This document shows positions 37,406 through 46,213 of a stretch of 64,000 nucleotides of DNA, piece after piece (the stretch's first letter is position 1; each line of letters begins with the position of its first letter). The stretch covers positions 186,001 through 250,000 of the forward strand of contig NZ_JADIJK010000004.1 in NCBI RefSeq assembly GCF_017355205.1, written 5' to 3'. The notes below the pieces were generated by a model, which was not told where the DNA came from, did not search any database, and saw only the letters and a program-made list of their open reading frames with translations. A program made the translations under genes and the position numbers. Source of the stretch: Bacillus sp. SD088. GTDB taxonomy: Bacteria; Bacillota; Bacilli; Bacillales; Bacillaceae_C.

Positions 37406-38437
37406 ATGTCTAAATTCAAAGTTGGAATTATTGGTTGTGGGCGAATTTTCCCAATGCATGCGTATCCAGTCAATGCTCGCGAGGATACGGAAATTGTCGC
37501 AGTTTGTGATAATAAGGGGGATCGTGCAAAGGAAAAGGCAGAAATTTTTCAGTGTGCCTATTATACGGATTATGAGAAGATGTTGGATACTGAAGAATTA
37601 GATGTCATTCATATTTGCCTTCCACATCACTTACATGCCCCTGTCGCGATTGCAGCAGCAAAACGAAATATTCATATTTTGACGGAAAAACCAATGTCGA
37701 TTGCTTATGAAGATGCGGTAGACATGGTGGAAACAGCCAAAAAGAATGAGGTAACATTAGGGGTTATTTTCCAAAACCGCTATAATCCTGGTGCCAAGCT
37801 GGTTAAGGACATGCTTGAAAATGGTGAATTAGGTGCCATTCAAGCTGGAAAATTGTCCGTCACTTGGGATCGTTCTGATGACTATTATAAGCAGAGTGAT
37901 TGGAAAGGGACATGGGATAAAGAAGGCGGTGGCGTCATTATTGATCAAGCGATCCATACAATGGATTTAATGAGATGGTTTGTAGATGATGACATTCAAT
38001 ACGTAGATGCAGCAATTAGTAACCGTGCCCATGAATTTATTGATGTAGAAGATTCAGCCGAGGGTGTCATTAAATATAAGAATGGTGTGGTCACCGCGTT
38101 TCATGCGATTAACTATTACACGTATGATGCACCTGTTGAAATTGAGCTCCACTGTGAAAACGGTACCGCCAAAATGGTCGGTGACCGTGCAACTGTTACT
38201 TTGAATGATGGTAGGGAATTTATCGCCGATAATAATCCAAATGAGACATTTGATTACAATAGTGGTGCGAAAAGCTATTGGGGCGTAAGTCATATTAAAC
38301 AAGTCAATAATTACTATGAGGCCCTCAAGGAAGGTACACAACCAGACATTACAGGCGAAGAAGCATTGAAAACTCAAAAAATGATCGTAGCCATTTATGA
38401 TTCTGGGAAAAAGAAGGAACGAGTAACATTCGAGTAG
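37406..38437 (+). CDS. Gfo/Idh/MocA family oxidoreductase
   Basis: The 343-residue NAD(P)-dependent dehydrogenase has the N-terminal Rossmann fingerprint VGIIGCGRIFPMHAYPVNA, the family signature HILTEKPMSI (Lys of the EKP motif), FQNRYNPGAK, and a substrate domain with GVIIDQAIHTMDLMRWF (the conserved Asp and His). Members oxidise sugar or inositol derivatives; the substrate is not evident. AAGGAAGGGGAACC precedes the ATG. It is a single-gene unit with a terminator behind it. The 280 bases upstream hold no gene. Confidence 0.88.
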   Translation: MSKFKVGIIGCGRIFPMHAYPVNAREDTEIVAVCDNKGDRAKEKAEIFQCAYYTDYEKMLDTEELDVIHICLPHHLHAPVAIAAAKRNIHILTEKPMSIAYEDAVDMVETAKKNEVTLGVIFQNRYNPGAKLVKDMLENGELGAIQAGKLSVTWDRSDDYYKQSDWKGTWDKEGGGVIIDQAIHTMDLMRWFVDDDIQYVDAAISNRAHEFIDVEDSAEGVIKYKNGVVTAFHAINYYTYDAPVEIELHCENGTAKMVGDRATVTLNDGREFIADNNPNETFDYNSGAKSYWGVSHIKQVNNYYEALKEGTQPDITGEEALKTQKMIVAIYDSGKKKERVTFE

Positions 38438-38445
38438 TTGATGAG

Positions 38446-38474
38446 AAGGACAGGTTTCGGCCTGTCCTTTTATT
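38446..38474 (+). terminator. Terminator after the oxidoreductase gene
   Basis: AAGGACAGG and CCTGTCCTTTT pair across TTTCGG and end in TTTTATTG, a standard intrinsic terminator. Confidence 0.88.
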
Positions 38475-38508
38475 GTATTATCTTTGAAAAAGCGCTAGGA
38501 ATTCTTTT

Positions 38509-39477
38509 TTATAGATTTAAAAATTTATGTTGGTCATTATCAAACAAGGAGCTAATGGATTCGTGGTTATGAATTCTTACAACTGCTTCTGCAAATAAGG
38601 GCGCCACCGAAACCCTTTTTATTTTCTGCGAATGGATTGCTGGATTTTCAACGGAATCTGTACTAATCACCAATTCAATTGGACTATTTTCTATTCTTTC
38701 AATTGCTGTCTCACTAAGCATTAGATGGGATAATGCGGCATAAATCTTATTGGCTCCTCTTCCCTTCAATCCTTTAGCTAAATCGACTAAGGTTCCGCCT
38801 GAGATACTGAAATCATCGACAATCAGTGTATTTTTGCCTTTTACATCACCAATAATTTCCAGCACCTTTGCATTCTCATCATGCGACTTTCTCATTTTAT
38901 CACCAATCGCCACAGGTATTTGTAAGGTAGTGGCAAAGTTCCTTGCCTCTTTCGCAAATCCGACATCAGGTGAAACGACAACAAGATCTTCTATCCCCAT
39001 GCTTTCAATCTCTTCACAAAGGATTGGAAGGGCAAATAAATGATCCACAGGCTTTTTGAAAAAACCTTGAATTTGTGGGCTATGTAGGTCCATTGTCAAA
39101 ATTCGATCCGCTCCCGCCAATTCCATACACTCAGCACAAACTCTTGCTCTGATCGAAACTCGAGGCTCATCCTTTTTATCTCCTTTGGCATAACCAAAAT
39201 AAGGGATAATCGCCGTGACAGAGTTCGCACTAGCTCTTTTAAAAGCATCCATCCAAAAGAGAATTTCGGTAAACTCATCATTGGGCTTTAGACCAATGGG
39301 TTGAACAAGATAAACATCATGATCCCGAACCGTTTCATTAATTTTCACAAAAATATTACCATCAGAAAATGTCAAGACCTCTGATTTCCCTAACTCACTC
39401 CCGATGTAGTCACACATTTTTTGCGCAAAAGATGTTCCTGTACTACCACCAAATATCTTAATGTCTGCATTTGTCAA
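38509..39477 (-). CDS. Ribose-phosphate pyrophosphokinase paralogue
   Basis: The 322-residue protein is homologous to PRPP synthetase over its length. It keeps MDLHSPQIQGFFKKPVDHL, the flexible-loop basic pair in AIGDKMRKS and a ribose-phosphate loop, but that loop reads IVDDFSISGGTL instead of VDDMIDTAGT and the ATP-binding segment KGDKKDEPRVSIRARVCAE replaces RQDRKxRxREPITAK. It is therefore a divergent copy, distinct from the housekeeping prs normally found beside glmU. Activity as PRPP synthetase is likely but unproven. It converges with the oxidoreductase gene. Confidence 0.85.
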   Translation of the reverse strand: MTNADIKIFGGSTGTSFAQKMCDYIGSELGKSEVLTFSDGNIFVKINETVRDHDVYLVQPIGLKPNDEFTEILFWMDAFKRASANSVTAIIPYFGYAKGDKKDEPRVSIRARVCAECMELAGADRILTMDLHSPQIQGFFKKPVDHLFALPILCEEIESMGIEDLVVVSPDVGFAKEARNFATTLQIPVAIGDKMRKSHDENAKVLEIIGDVKGKNTLIVDDFSISGGTLVDLAKGLKGRGANKIYAALSHLMLSETAIERIENSPIELVISTDSVENPAIHSQKIKRVSVAPLFAEAVVRIHNHESISSLFDNDQHKFLNL

Positions 39478-39588
39478 TTGACGTCGCCTACCTCTATAAT
39501 TTAGTTATTTTCGTACATTTACAATCCTTTTTGGAAATCATTGCGATATAGTATGTCCTAACGGTCGTATGATTTGAAAACCTCCTCA

Positions 39589-40227
39589 CTAATATTTTTT
39601 CGCTACAATCATATAGTTAGCAGGTATATATGGGTGTTTCTGATTAGGCTCTTCATACATCTTTTTTATTACAAAACCTTGTTGTGCAAAGGACGTAATA
39701 ATTTCGGAGAATGTCCATTTCCGTAAATAGGTTTTAGGAAATTGTTCACGATCTTTTTCAGAAAAAAACTTTTCATATGCAATCGGATTTTCTTGTAAAT
39801 CCTTATCAAAATAATTCCCTTTAAACATTAAAGTTCCATCCGTTTGGTTTATCTCTACAATTTTGTTGAAAGGATGAAAATCTCTCAATAGTAACTTCCC
39901 ATTATTTTTCAGTAAATCAAATGAATTTTTTGCAAATTTATCTAAATCAGAAATGTAATGTAATATACCAAATTCCATAAAAACAATGTCAAAGCTATTT
40001 CTCATTTTTTCAATAGAGATATTAAAAATATCAGAAACTATGTAATCTATTTTCACATTTGCTCCACTGGACAATTTCTTAGCATACTCTCCCATTTTCT
40101 TCCGAGATGTCTACCACCGTGACATCTGCTCCAAGAACAGAAAGACTCACTGCTCTAATCCCACTAGAGCCTAAAAGATTCTATATTCCCAAGCCAATTT
40201 ATTTCGTTCGCTTTGTTCTTTTTGCAC
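39589..40227 (-). pseudogene. SAM-dependent methyltransferase, broken
   Basis: A GTG at 40227 with GAAAGGGGAGC upstream begins MQKEQSERNKLAWEYR, typical of a family of class I methyltransferases. After that codon some 40-50 codons are missing; the SAM-binding block LLGSSGIRAVSLSVLGADVT follows in another frame, and a second frameshift at about 40098 leads to the long intact remainder (IDYIVSDIFNI, EFGILHYISDLDKF, LLRDFHPFNK, LRKWTFSEIITSFAQQGF). The C-terminal 168 codons remain open. So one internal deletion and one further frameshift destroyed the gene. The methyl acceptor is unknown. Confidence 0.8.
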
Positions 40228-40521
40228 TAATGCTCCCCTTTCATTAACCAAGGCAATGATACTTAGAGAATTTGCATCAATAGTTGTAGAATTTTGTGCC
40301 ATAAAATCAATAACCACAGCACTGCTCGCTATCACACAAATAGGAGAATACTTTGCAAACAGCGGGCACAAGAGCTTAGCTTCATTGACAATCCTTCAAT
40401 AGGCTTAGGAAATCTTCTTCACGCTCTTATTATCTATTTCTACATTTTCTATAATAAACCTTTTGAAGATCGAAAAATAAAAGTATTAATTTTTACTTTT
40501 GTAAGAATACGTTATATTCAC

Positions 40522-40692
40522 TTATGCTGTATAAATTTTTTTATAGAAACTAGGTAAAAGATTGAAGGATTTGCTTCTTTTGGATAGATAAGGACGTTCT
40601 GGATGTTTTTTTATATAAGGGGTTAGTCGATTCACTGCTTTTCTTGCGTGTCTAACTTGTTGATCAAGATCAACTAACAATAACTGGGGGAT
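40522..40692 (-). pseudogene. Short remnant frame downstream of the ParE-like toxin gene
   Basis: An open frame without an ATG codes IPQLLLVDLDQQVRHARKAV, then NRLTPYIKKHPERPYLSKRS and on to TAA at 40522. It reads like real protein but has no start or ribosome binding site; a perfect palindrome GTTGATCTTGATCAAC lies within it. The rest of 40228-40707 shows no convincing gene. Treat as a possible gene remnant. Confidence 0.25.
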
Positions 40693-40707
40693 TTAGTGAA
40701 GTTATGA

Positions 40708-41013
40708 TCATGTTGTTTTGTTCATATTAATGTTCAATTCTCGTGCTTGATGAAAAATCCTTACTATATCAATGTGGTCCGAACTCTTAATCCTATAAAT
40801 AATCCGATAACTTTGATACAATTTTTCCCTAATGCTTTTCTTTTCAAATTCAGGCACAATTCGTCCAGACAAAGGAAAAAGTGAAACAGACTCCGCGGTG
40901 GCGAAAATCCCTCTTACTACTACGGTGGCATTTTCCTTAGAGTCAAGGGAGATGTATTGGGATATATCTTCTAAATCTGTTACGGCATCAGGTGACCAAA
41001 CTATCCTAACCAC
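40708..41013 (-). CDS. RelE/ParE family toxin
   Basis: The 101-residue basic protein has the ParE/RelE fold pattern: IVWSPDAVTDLEDISQYIS at the N-terminus, a central helix, LFPLSGRIVPEFEKKSIRE, and the final strands YRIIYRIKSSDHIDIVRIFHQAR. It is the toxin of a type II toxin-antitoxin pair; ParE-type members poison gyrase and RelE-type members cut mRNA on ribosomes, and which applies is not decidable here. Its start overlaps the antitoxin stop by 13 bases, so translation is coupled. Confidence 0.88.
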   Translation of the reverse strand: MVRIVWSPDAVTDLEDISQYISLDSKENATVVVRGIFATAESVSLFPLSGRIVPEFEKKSIREKLYQSYRIIYRIKSSDHIDIVRIFHQARELNINMNKTT

Positions 41014-41183
41014 TTTTTAAATTTCTCCTTTACTTCTTCATGGGCAATCCCTTTTCCTTCATCCAACTGTTGGATAGCAGACTCTATCTTTATTCTCTCA
41101 TATAACTTTTCCATTATATTGTCTGTAGTGACGTTCTCTGGGAGATTTTTTATCATTTCAATAATCTCTTCTTTTGCAGACAT
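41001..41183 (-). CDS. Antitoxin of the RelE/ParE-type pair
   Basis: This is a small acidic protein of 60 residues, MSAKEEIIEMIKNLPENVTT then NIMEKLYERIKIESAIQQLD and EEVKEKFKKWL. The late segment AIQQLDEGKGIAHEEVKEKF is the usual toxin-binding region of RelB/ParD-like antitoxins. A strong GAAGAGGTGAT site precedes the ATG. Such proteins neutralise the toxin and repress their own promoter; the short length leaves little room for a separate DNA-binding domain. Confidence 0.85.
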   Translation of the reverse strand: MSAKEEIIEMIKNLPENVTTDNIMEKLYERIKIESAIQQLDEGKGIAHEEVKEKFKKWLG

Positions 41184-41267
41184 TTTTTATCACCTCTTCT
41201 ATTTTCATTATAATGGATCTCCCTTGTTTCCACAACGCATACAAAAGCAGATCTTCGTGATCCAAAT

Positions 41268-41303
41268 AATTTAAAACGCCTTGAGCCATGCCCAAGGCGC
41301 TAT
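41268..41303 (-). terminator. Terminator after ytzC
   Basis: On the minus strand CGCCTTG and CAAGGCG pair across a 9-base loop, followed by TTTTAAATTATTT, directly behind the ytzC stop codon. Confidence 0.82.
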
Positions 41304-41305
41304 TC

Positions 41306-41596
41306 TTACATCATTGTCCCATATGGAGGACGTTCTTGGTTTTGGAGAATCATTTGGTTTTGCAACTGTTGGACTTTCAGTCGAGTACGATCTAATTGTT
41401 CACGTTGTTGCGCGTTGGAGCTGTCTTTGAGTTTTTCCAGTTCCATCACTGCTTGTTCCAAATCGGCCTGAGCTTCACTAAATTCCGCATCTTGATAAAA
41501 TCCCTGTCTCAATGCTTCATCCAGCTGTTCATTGGCATAAAGAATAGCGTCTTCACAACGGTTCATACAATTTTCGACAGACTGTCGCGTTGCCAT
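41306..41596 (-). CDS. ytzC: YtzC, DUF2524 family protein
   Basis: This is a 96-residue helical protein starting MATRQSVENCMNRCEDAILY, with the conserved SNAQQREQLDRTRLKVQQL block near the C-terminus. It matches the Bacillus YtzC/DUF2524 family, of unknown function. GAAGGAGAGG precedes the ATG. The acidic, Gln-rich sequence suggests a helical bundle or coiled coil. It is divergent from ytqB. Confidence 0.88.
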   Translation of the reverse strand: MATRQSVENCMNRCEDAILYANEQLDEALRQGFYQDAEFSEAQADLEQAVMELEKLKDSSNAQQREQLDRTRLKVQQLQNQMILQNQERPPYGTMM

Positions 41597-41716
41597 ACCC
41601 GATCCTCTCCTTCACCGAGTGTTCCCGCAAAAGGCGGGTATGTCTAGTTTGTTCTCAAAAGGGATTCTCTATGATAAAATTTTTTTAGTGAAACTGGTTA
41701 TTTTTAGAGGAGTTGA

Positions 41717-42325
41717 ATGTTTTTGGGAATTGAAACGATCCTTACCTATGTCCGTTCTTTATTGACAAGGACTGTACAGAAGGATGATATTGTGGTGGAT
41801 GCTACGGTTGGAAATGGACACGATACGGTTTTTTTAGCCAAACTTGTCGGTGAAGCTGGCCAGGTATACGGATTTGATATACAGGCACAGGCGATTGAAC
41901 AAACAACAAAGCGGTTAGCGGAGAATGTAGAAGGCTCTGTTCAGCTTTTTCAAACAGGGCATGAGCACGTCGCTTCCTGGCTGCCCACTGAACATCATGG
42001 ACAGCTAGCTGCAGCGATTTTTAATTTAGGCTATTTACCGAGAGGAAATAAAACCATTGTCACCAAACCGGAAACAACCATTTCGGCGATTGAACAATTA
42101 TTACCGCTTTTGAAAATCGGTGGCATCCTTATACTCGTTGTCTACCATGGCCACGAAGGTGGCGCTAAAGAGCGCGACGCCTTACTTGAATATGTTTCCG
42201 CACTCAATCAAGAAGCCTATAACGTCCTCCATTACGCCTTCCTAAACCAGCGGAATCATCCCCCCTTTGTCCTTGCAATTGAAAAAAGAAAAAACGAAAA
42301 TGGGGCCAGTCCCCCACCACAGTAA
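41717..42325 (+). CDS. ytqB: YtqB, putative rRNA methyltransferase
   Basis: The 202-residue SAM-dependent enzyme has motif I DIVVDATVGNGHDTVFLA, VYGFDIQAQAI (acidic ribose-binding residue), FNLGYLPRGNKTIVTKPET (the NLGYLP signature of the YtqB/rRNA methylase family) and ILVVYHGHEGG. Its substrate is not established. AGAGGAG precedes the ATG. The last eight or so codons (NENGASPPPQ) are read from the palindromic GGGGCCAGTCCCCC element, so this C-terminus is not native to the family. Confidence 0.9.
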   Translation: MFLGIETILTYVRSLLTRTVQKDDIVVDATVGNGHDTVFLAKLVGEAGQVYGFDIQAQAIEQTTKRLAENVEGSVQLFQTGHEHVASWLPTEHHGQLAAAIFNLGYLPRGNKTIVTKPETTISAIEQLLPLLKIGGILILVVYHGHEGGAKERDALLEYVSALNQEAYNVLHYAFLNQRNHPPFVLAIEKRKNENGASPPPQ

Positions 42326-42353
42326 CGCGTTAACAGCGCGGGGGACTGGCCCC
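42302..42353. terminator. Long GC-rich hairpin between ytqB and ytpB
   Basis: GGGGCCAGTCCCCC and GGGGGACTGGCCCC are perfect 14-base complements around a 24-base loop, covering the ends of ytqB. It may stop both convergent transcripts, although T-runs are lacking. A related GGGGACTGTCCCC motif ends the gene at 60306. Confidence 0.7.
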
Positions 42354-42354
42354 G

Positions 42355-43419
42355 TTAATTGGCCCCTTTTAGGTGGCGATAGATTCTTCCGTTCCAATAG
42401 AAGAAGTAGCCTGTTGGGCCGCTTTGTTTCATTATTTTTCTGGCGAGTGGGCGAACTTTTTTTTGTTTGTTTACTTTTTGGTCGGAGAGGTAGATGGCTA
42501 GGAGGCCGCGGTTGATTAATTTATGAAATTTTGTATCGGGTAAGAATTTTGTATGTTCATCCGCTTTTCTGAGGAAATGAATGAGACGCAAAAATAGCTG
42601 TTCGTCGTTAGCATAGTAAAAACAAAAATTAAGGTCGCCTTCTTCCCGATCTTCTTCTTGGTCAATGAAATAATCCAAAAGAATGTGCAGTCCTTGAATA
42701 TAGGGAAAATAGCCATTACGAATCATTTCTGCATGCTTAGCTTGAAAATCCGCTCGGAGACCATAGGATACTAAACAAAAGATCCCGAGTGTTGAACCCG
42801 TACAGGCAGAAAATTCATACCAGCTCATATCTGGACACTCTGCTTGATGCTGGGCAAACCATTTTTGTAACCTTTGTTCACGTTCTTCAACATCGACATG
42901 CTTATGTACTTGCAAATCACAATAATAATTACATAATTCTATGAGATAGGGCTTTATCTCTTCATAATAAGGGAGTTTTTCTAGCATCGATTGACAAGCC
43001 CGCACAAGCGCTATTAAATAGTCGCCATCATTCTGATCTTCTCGGTGCCGGTAGTAATCACGGGGTTCCGCTCCAACCGTGAGTGCATCGATCATCGATT
43101 CATGCAAGGCGGCAAAATCGTCAGGATCTAAAGACGTGCTACGATCACAAAGATTGTCTAAATAATCGCTAATCGTCTGATATGCGACGATAAACTGGAT
43201 CGCCGTTTCCTTCTTGTCTAATGCGGTTAACGCCATAATCGAGCCACCTTCACAATGAAAGGTTTTATGCTCAATACTTGCCAGAGCTTGATTCCTCAAT
43301 TCTCCATTCGGGATCATCTCCGCTCTATTTTTCCATGCTTTCAACTCTTGATGAGTAATGGGAAACACTTGACGAAACACTTGATTCAACAATGTGACAG
43401 GATTTACTGGTAATGTCAT
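42355..43419 (-). CDS. ytpB: Tetraprenyl-beta-curcumene synthase (DUF2600)
   Basis: This 354-residue protein matches YtpB, the large terpene synthase that cyclises a C35 prenyl diphosphate to tetraprenyl-beta-curcumene, a precursor of sesquarterpenes in Bacillus spores. Visible features are the early acidic block SDYLDNLCDRSTSLDPDDFA, PRDYYRHREDQNDGDYLI, and DYFIDQEEDREEGDLNFCFYY, with aspartate-rich stretches for magnesium. It follows ytpA upstream on the same strand in the usual Bacillus order, with a repeat between them. Confidence 0.9.
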   Translation of the reverse strand: MTLPVNPVTLLNQVFRQVFPITHQELKAWKNRAEMIPNGELRNQALASIEHKTFHCEGGSIMALTALDKKETAIQFIVAYQTISDYLDNLCDRSTSLDPDDFAALHESMIDALTVGAEPRDYYRHREDQNDGDYLIALVRACQSMLEKLPYYEEIKPYLIELCNYYCDLQVHKHVDVEEREQRLQKWFAQHQAECPDMSWYEFSACTGSTLGIFCLVSYGLRADFQAKHAEMIRNGYFPYIQGLHILLDYFIDQEEDREEGDLNFCFYYANDEQLFLRLIHFLRKADEHTKFLPDTKFHKLINRGLLAIYLSDQKVNKQKKVRPLARKIMKQSGPTGYFFYWNGRIYRHLKGAN

Positions 43420-43439
43420 GCCATTTCACCTCATTATTT

Positions 43440-43589
43440 AAGAAAAGCGCAAGGCGTCCGTTTAGCGACGTACAAACTTTAGGGGACTGACGAGATAAAG
43501 GAAACACGATGAACCCGAAGGGTGAATCGATGTTGACTTACGCAAGCAGGCACCGAAAGTTTGTACGTCGCTGGGCGCCGGAGCTAGAT
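43440..43589. repeat. Dispersed intergenic repeat, family B, copy 1
   Basis: The element starts AAGAAAAGCGCAAGGCGTCCG and ends GGGCGCCGGAGCTAGATC; it shares these ends with family A but has a different middle. Inside are GCGACGTACAAACTTT and AAAGTTTGTACGTCGC, a perfect 16-base inverted repeat, and GATAAAGGAAACACG plus GATGTTGACTTACGCAA, which recur at 56703-56836. Confidence 0.82.
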
Positions 43590-43662
43590 CAAAACACTAA
43601 CCAAAATTTATACTTTCCTATCCTATAAAGATCAGGGCGCCTTGGTCAGCCCCAAAGCACTC

Positions 43663-44493
43663 TTAAGAAAAGTCATCTTTCTTATAGTCCAAAAAACGCA
43701 GTCTCAGCTCAACAAAGTTTTTTGCATAAAGGAAAACTTGCTCCTTTTCTGGTTCATTAAAAATTTCATGATAACAATCAGGCCATTCCTTATATGTTTT
43801 CTCCGTTATCTTCACATGATTAAACCACTCAAACACTTCTAGCTTATCCACAATTTTATCATCCCCGCCTTGAAGAACCAATAAAGGGATATCGGGGAAT
43901 TTTAACATTTGGGCAAAAGCTAATTTCATTGCACTCACAAGCTCACGATACCAGCGTACGGAAACCTTCGTAACCGTTAAACCATCATTTAAAGTTCTCT
44001 CTTTTACATCTTCATCCCTTGTTGTGAGGTTTACATTTAATCCAGGATTCACTTTTAGTCCCGGTGCAATCCAGTTTAACCCTACTGTAAGGGCATTTAA
44101 AGGAATCGATGGATAATCTTTTAACCCGAGACAGGGCGAGGAAAGAATCAATCCATCCACTGTGATATCTGTTGTTTGTAGCATACGGATCGCTGTTAAT
44201 CCCCCCATGCTATGGCCGATAACGAAAACAGGAAGCTCATAGCTCTTAGCTGCTTGCACCCAGTCTAATGCTTCATTTACATATTCATCAAAAGAATCAA
44301 TATGTCCTCTGTGCATTCTTGTCGTTAAACCTTGCCCTGGTAAGTCTCCAGTGATAACGTGAAATCCTTCAGACCTCCACATCTCAATCAACCACCAATA
44401 TCGCCCATGATGTTCCATTGCTCCGTGAATAATCACGATTACCCCAACAGCAGGTTGTTCTGTTTCAATTTTTTTCATATTCATTCCCCACAT
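43663..44493 (-). CDS. ytpA: YtpA-like alpha/beta hydrolase (lysophospholipase type)
   Basis: The serine hydrolase has the nucleophile elbow VIGHSMGG, an acidic residue in LQGGDDKIVD and a histidine in DCYHEIFNEPEKEQV, with an oxyanion region IVIIHGAMEHHGRY. B. subtilis YtpA is linked to synthesis of the lysophospholipid antibiotic bacilysocin. The start is uncertain: an ATG at 44517 overlaps a TATAAT box, so a later start at 44493 (MWGMN, as in YtpA) or 44478 is preferred. Length is then about 276 residues. Confidence 0.85.
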   Translation of the reverse strand: MWGMNMKKIETEQPAVGVIVIIHGAMEHHGRYWWLIEMWRSEGFHVITGDLPGQGLTTRMHRGHIDSFDEYVNEALDWVQAAKSYELPVFVIGHSMGGLTAIRMLQTTDITVDGLILSSPCLGLKDYPSIPLNALTVGLNWIAPGLKVNPGLNVNLTTRDEDVKERTLNDGLTVTKVSVRWYRELVSAMKLAFAQMLKFPDIPLLVLQGGDDKIVDKLEVFEWFNHVKITEKTYKEWPDCYHEIFNEPEKEQVFLYAKNFVELRLRFLDYKKDDFS

Positions 44494-44662
44494 GTTTTCA
44501 TATAAATTGTCTATCATTATTATAACTCGCTTTAAAAGGTTATGAACGATTTTTGCTTACCGTCACTTATTCAAGCTGTTACATAAATTTTGCTCCACCT
44601 TCCCTGTCTCTATACATTCTTTGATATACTAAGGAGAGTAGAAAAAAGAAAGGATGATTATT

Positions 44663-45178
44663 TTGTCTATTTATCCATTTAACGGAAAAAACCCTGAAAT
44701 TGATGAATCTGTTTTTATCGCTGATTTTACCACGATTACAGGTGATGTAAAAATTGGCGCAGATTCAAGTGTTTGGTTTCATTCAGTGATTCGCGGAGAT
44801 GTGGCACCAACCATCATTGGAGAACGGGTGAATATTCAAGATCAATGTCTTCTACACCAAAGCCCGGATCGCTCCTTAATCATCGAAGATGACGTAACAA
44901 TTGGGCATCAAGTTATTTTACATAGCGGCATTATTCGTAAAAATGCCTTGATCGGCATGGGGTCTATTATTCTAGATGGTGCTGAGATTGGGGAAGGTGC
45001 TTTTATTGGCGCTGGAAGCCTCGTTTCTCAAGGTAAAAAAATCCCGCCCAATAGCTTAGCTTTTGGACGCCCTGCAAAAGTCATTCGTTCTTTAACAACA
45101 GAAGACATTCAAGATATGGAGCGAATTTCAAGGGAGTATGTGGAAAAAGCGAAGTATTATAAGGGTTTGCAAAAGTAA
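44663..45178 (+). CDS. ytoA: Gamma-carbonic anhydrase family protein
   Basis: This 171-residue protein is a left-handed beta-helix made of hexapeptide repeats (IGADSSVWFHSVIRGDVAP, NIQDQCLLHQ, DVTIGHQVILHSG, NALIGMGSIILDGAEIGEGA). The metal-ligand histidines of the gamma-carbonic anhydrase type lie in LLHQSPD, IGHQ and LHSG. It matches B. subtilis YtoA in length. The start is the TTG at 44663 with AAAGGATGA upstream. Activity is inferred. Confidence 0.9.
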   Translation: MSIYPFNGKNPEIDESVFIADFTTITGDVKIGADSSVWFHSVIRGDVAPTIIGERVNIQDQCLLHQSPDRSLIIEDDVTIGHQVILHSGIIRKNALIGMGSIILDGAEIGEGAFIGAGSLVSQGKKIPPNSLAFGRPAKVIRSLTTEDIQDMERISREYVEKAKYYKGLQK

Positions 45179-45267
45179 AATTCTCCTTTGACAATCCAGT
45201 GAACATGCTGAAGTTTTTCTTATTCTTGCCGATAAAATAGTCAAAGGATTAGAAGCGAAGGAGCTGG

Positions 45268-46104
45268 ATGTCAATGGTCTATTTATTGGTCTCCGCTATC
45301 ATACTGATTGCGATCGTCATCGTTTTTCTTATCGTAAAATTTCAGCTAAAACAAATGAAAAATATATTTCTGACAAGTCTCTTCGTGTTGATCATTGTCA
45401 TTTTATTGGATTCCAATTGGAGTGAAATGCATACTGTGGAGGGTCAGGAAGCGCTAAAGGTACCACAATCCGAATATTCATTCATTAAAATAAAGGATCA
45501 GGTTAAAATTGATACTCCTGTTGTATCCCAACTTCCCGAATTACCAAGAGGCTGTGAAGTAACATCACTAGCGATGCTACTCCACAGTGCAGGCGTCCAA
45601 GCAGATAAAATGGAGCTGGCCGAAAAAGTGAAGAAAAATCCAGCCAAAAGAGAAACAAAGAACGGAGATATTTATTATGGCGATCCTGAAAACGGCTTTG
45701 TTGGAGATATGTATACATTTGAGAAACCGGGGCTTGGTGTATACCATGAACCCATTATGGAATTAGCAGAAGTTTACTTGCCAGGGCAAATCGTCAACTT
45801 AACCGGACAAACATTTGAAGAATTAAAAATTCCTCTTTCAGCCGGACGGCCTGTTTGGGTGATTATCAATACCGAGTATCGTAAATTAGAAGACTCCTAT
45901 TTTCAAACATGGCATACAGAATCAGGAAAGATTCGCATAACTAGAAAGGAACATTCCGTCCTTATAACCGGATATGATCAGCATTTTGTTTATTTTAACG
46001 ATCCCTTAACAGGCAAGAAAAACAGAAAAGCAGCGATCAAAGACTTTGAACAATCTTGGCTGCAAATGGGAAGTCAGGCGATTACATATTCGGGGAATGA
46101 ATGA
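45268..46104 (+). CDS. C39-like membrane-anchored peptidase (YvpB-like)
   Basis: The 278-residue protein has an N-terminal double hydrophobic stretch (VYLLVSAIILIAIVIVFLIV and IFLTSLFVLIIVILL) that anchors it in the membrane, then a papain-like C39_2 domain outside. Catalytic residues appear to be Cys in LPRGCEVTSLAMLL, His in KEHSVLITGYD and the Asn/Asp in YFNDPLTGK. Substrate unknown; possibly a cell-wall or peptide-processing enzyme. GAAGGAG precedes the ATG. Confidence 0.85.
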   Translation: MSMVYLLVSAIILIAIVIVFLIVKFQLKQMKNIFLTSLFVLIIVILLDSNWSEMHTVEGQEALKVPQSEYSFIKIKDQVKIDTPVVSQLPELPRGCEVTSLAMLLHSAGVQADKMELAEKVKKNPAKRETKNGDIYYGDPENGFVGDMYTFEKPGLGVYHEPIMELAEVYLPGQIVNLTGQTFEELKIPLSAGRPVWVIINTEYRKLEDSYFQTWHTESGKIRITRKEHSVLITGYDQHFVYFNDPLTGKKNRKAAIKDFEQSWLQMGSQAITYSGNE

Positions 46105-46159
46105 ATTTTTAACCCTCCATAAGAAAATCATGCTTTTTAAACATAAATCTCTACACGAA

Positions 46160-46205
46160 GAAAGCCGTTTTTTCCTGCGTTTAGGGAATTCTCGGCTTTT
46201 ATCTG
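46160..46205 (+). terminator. Terminator after the C39-like peptidase
   Basis: AAAGCCG and CGGCTTTT enclose an inner TTCC / GGGAA pairing and are followed by ATCTG. It lies 55 bases past the stop; moderately convincing. Confidence 0.55.
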
Positions 46206-46213
46206 TATTTTTC

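Noticed and set aside
40294-40557. Plus-strand open frame of 87 codons
   Set aside because: No ribosome binding site, composition unlike neighbouring proteins, and overlap with minus-strand gene remains.
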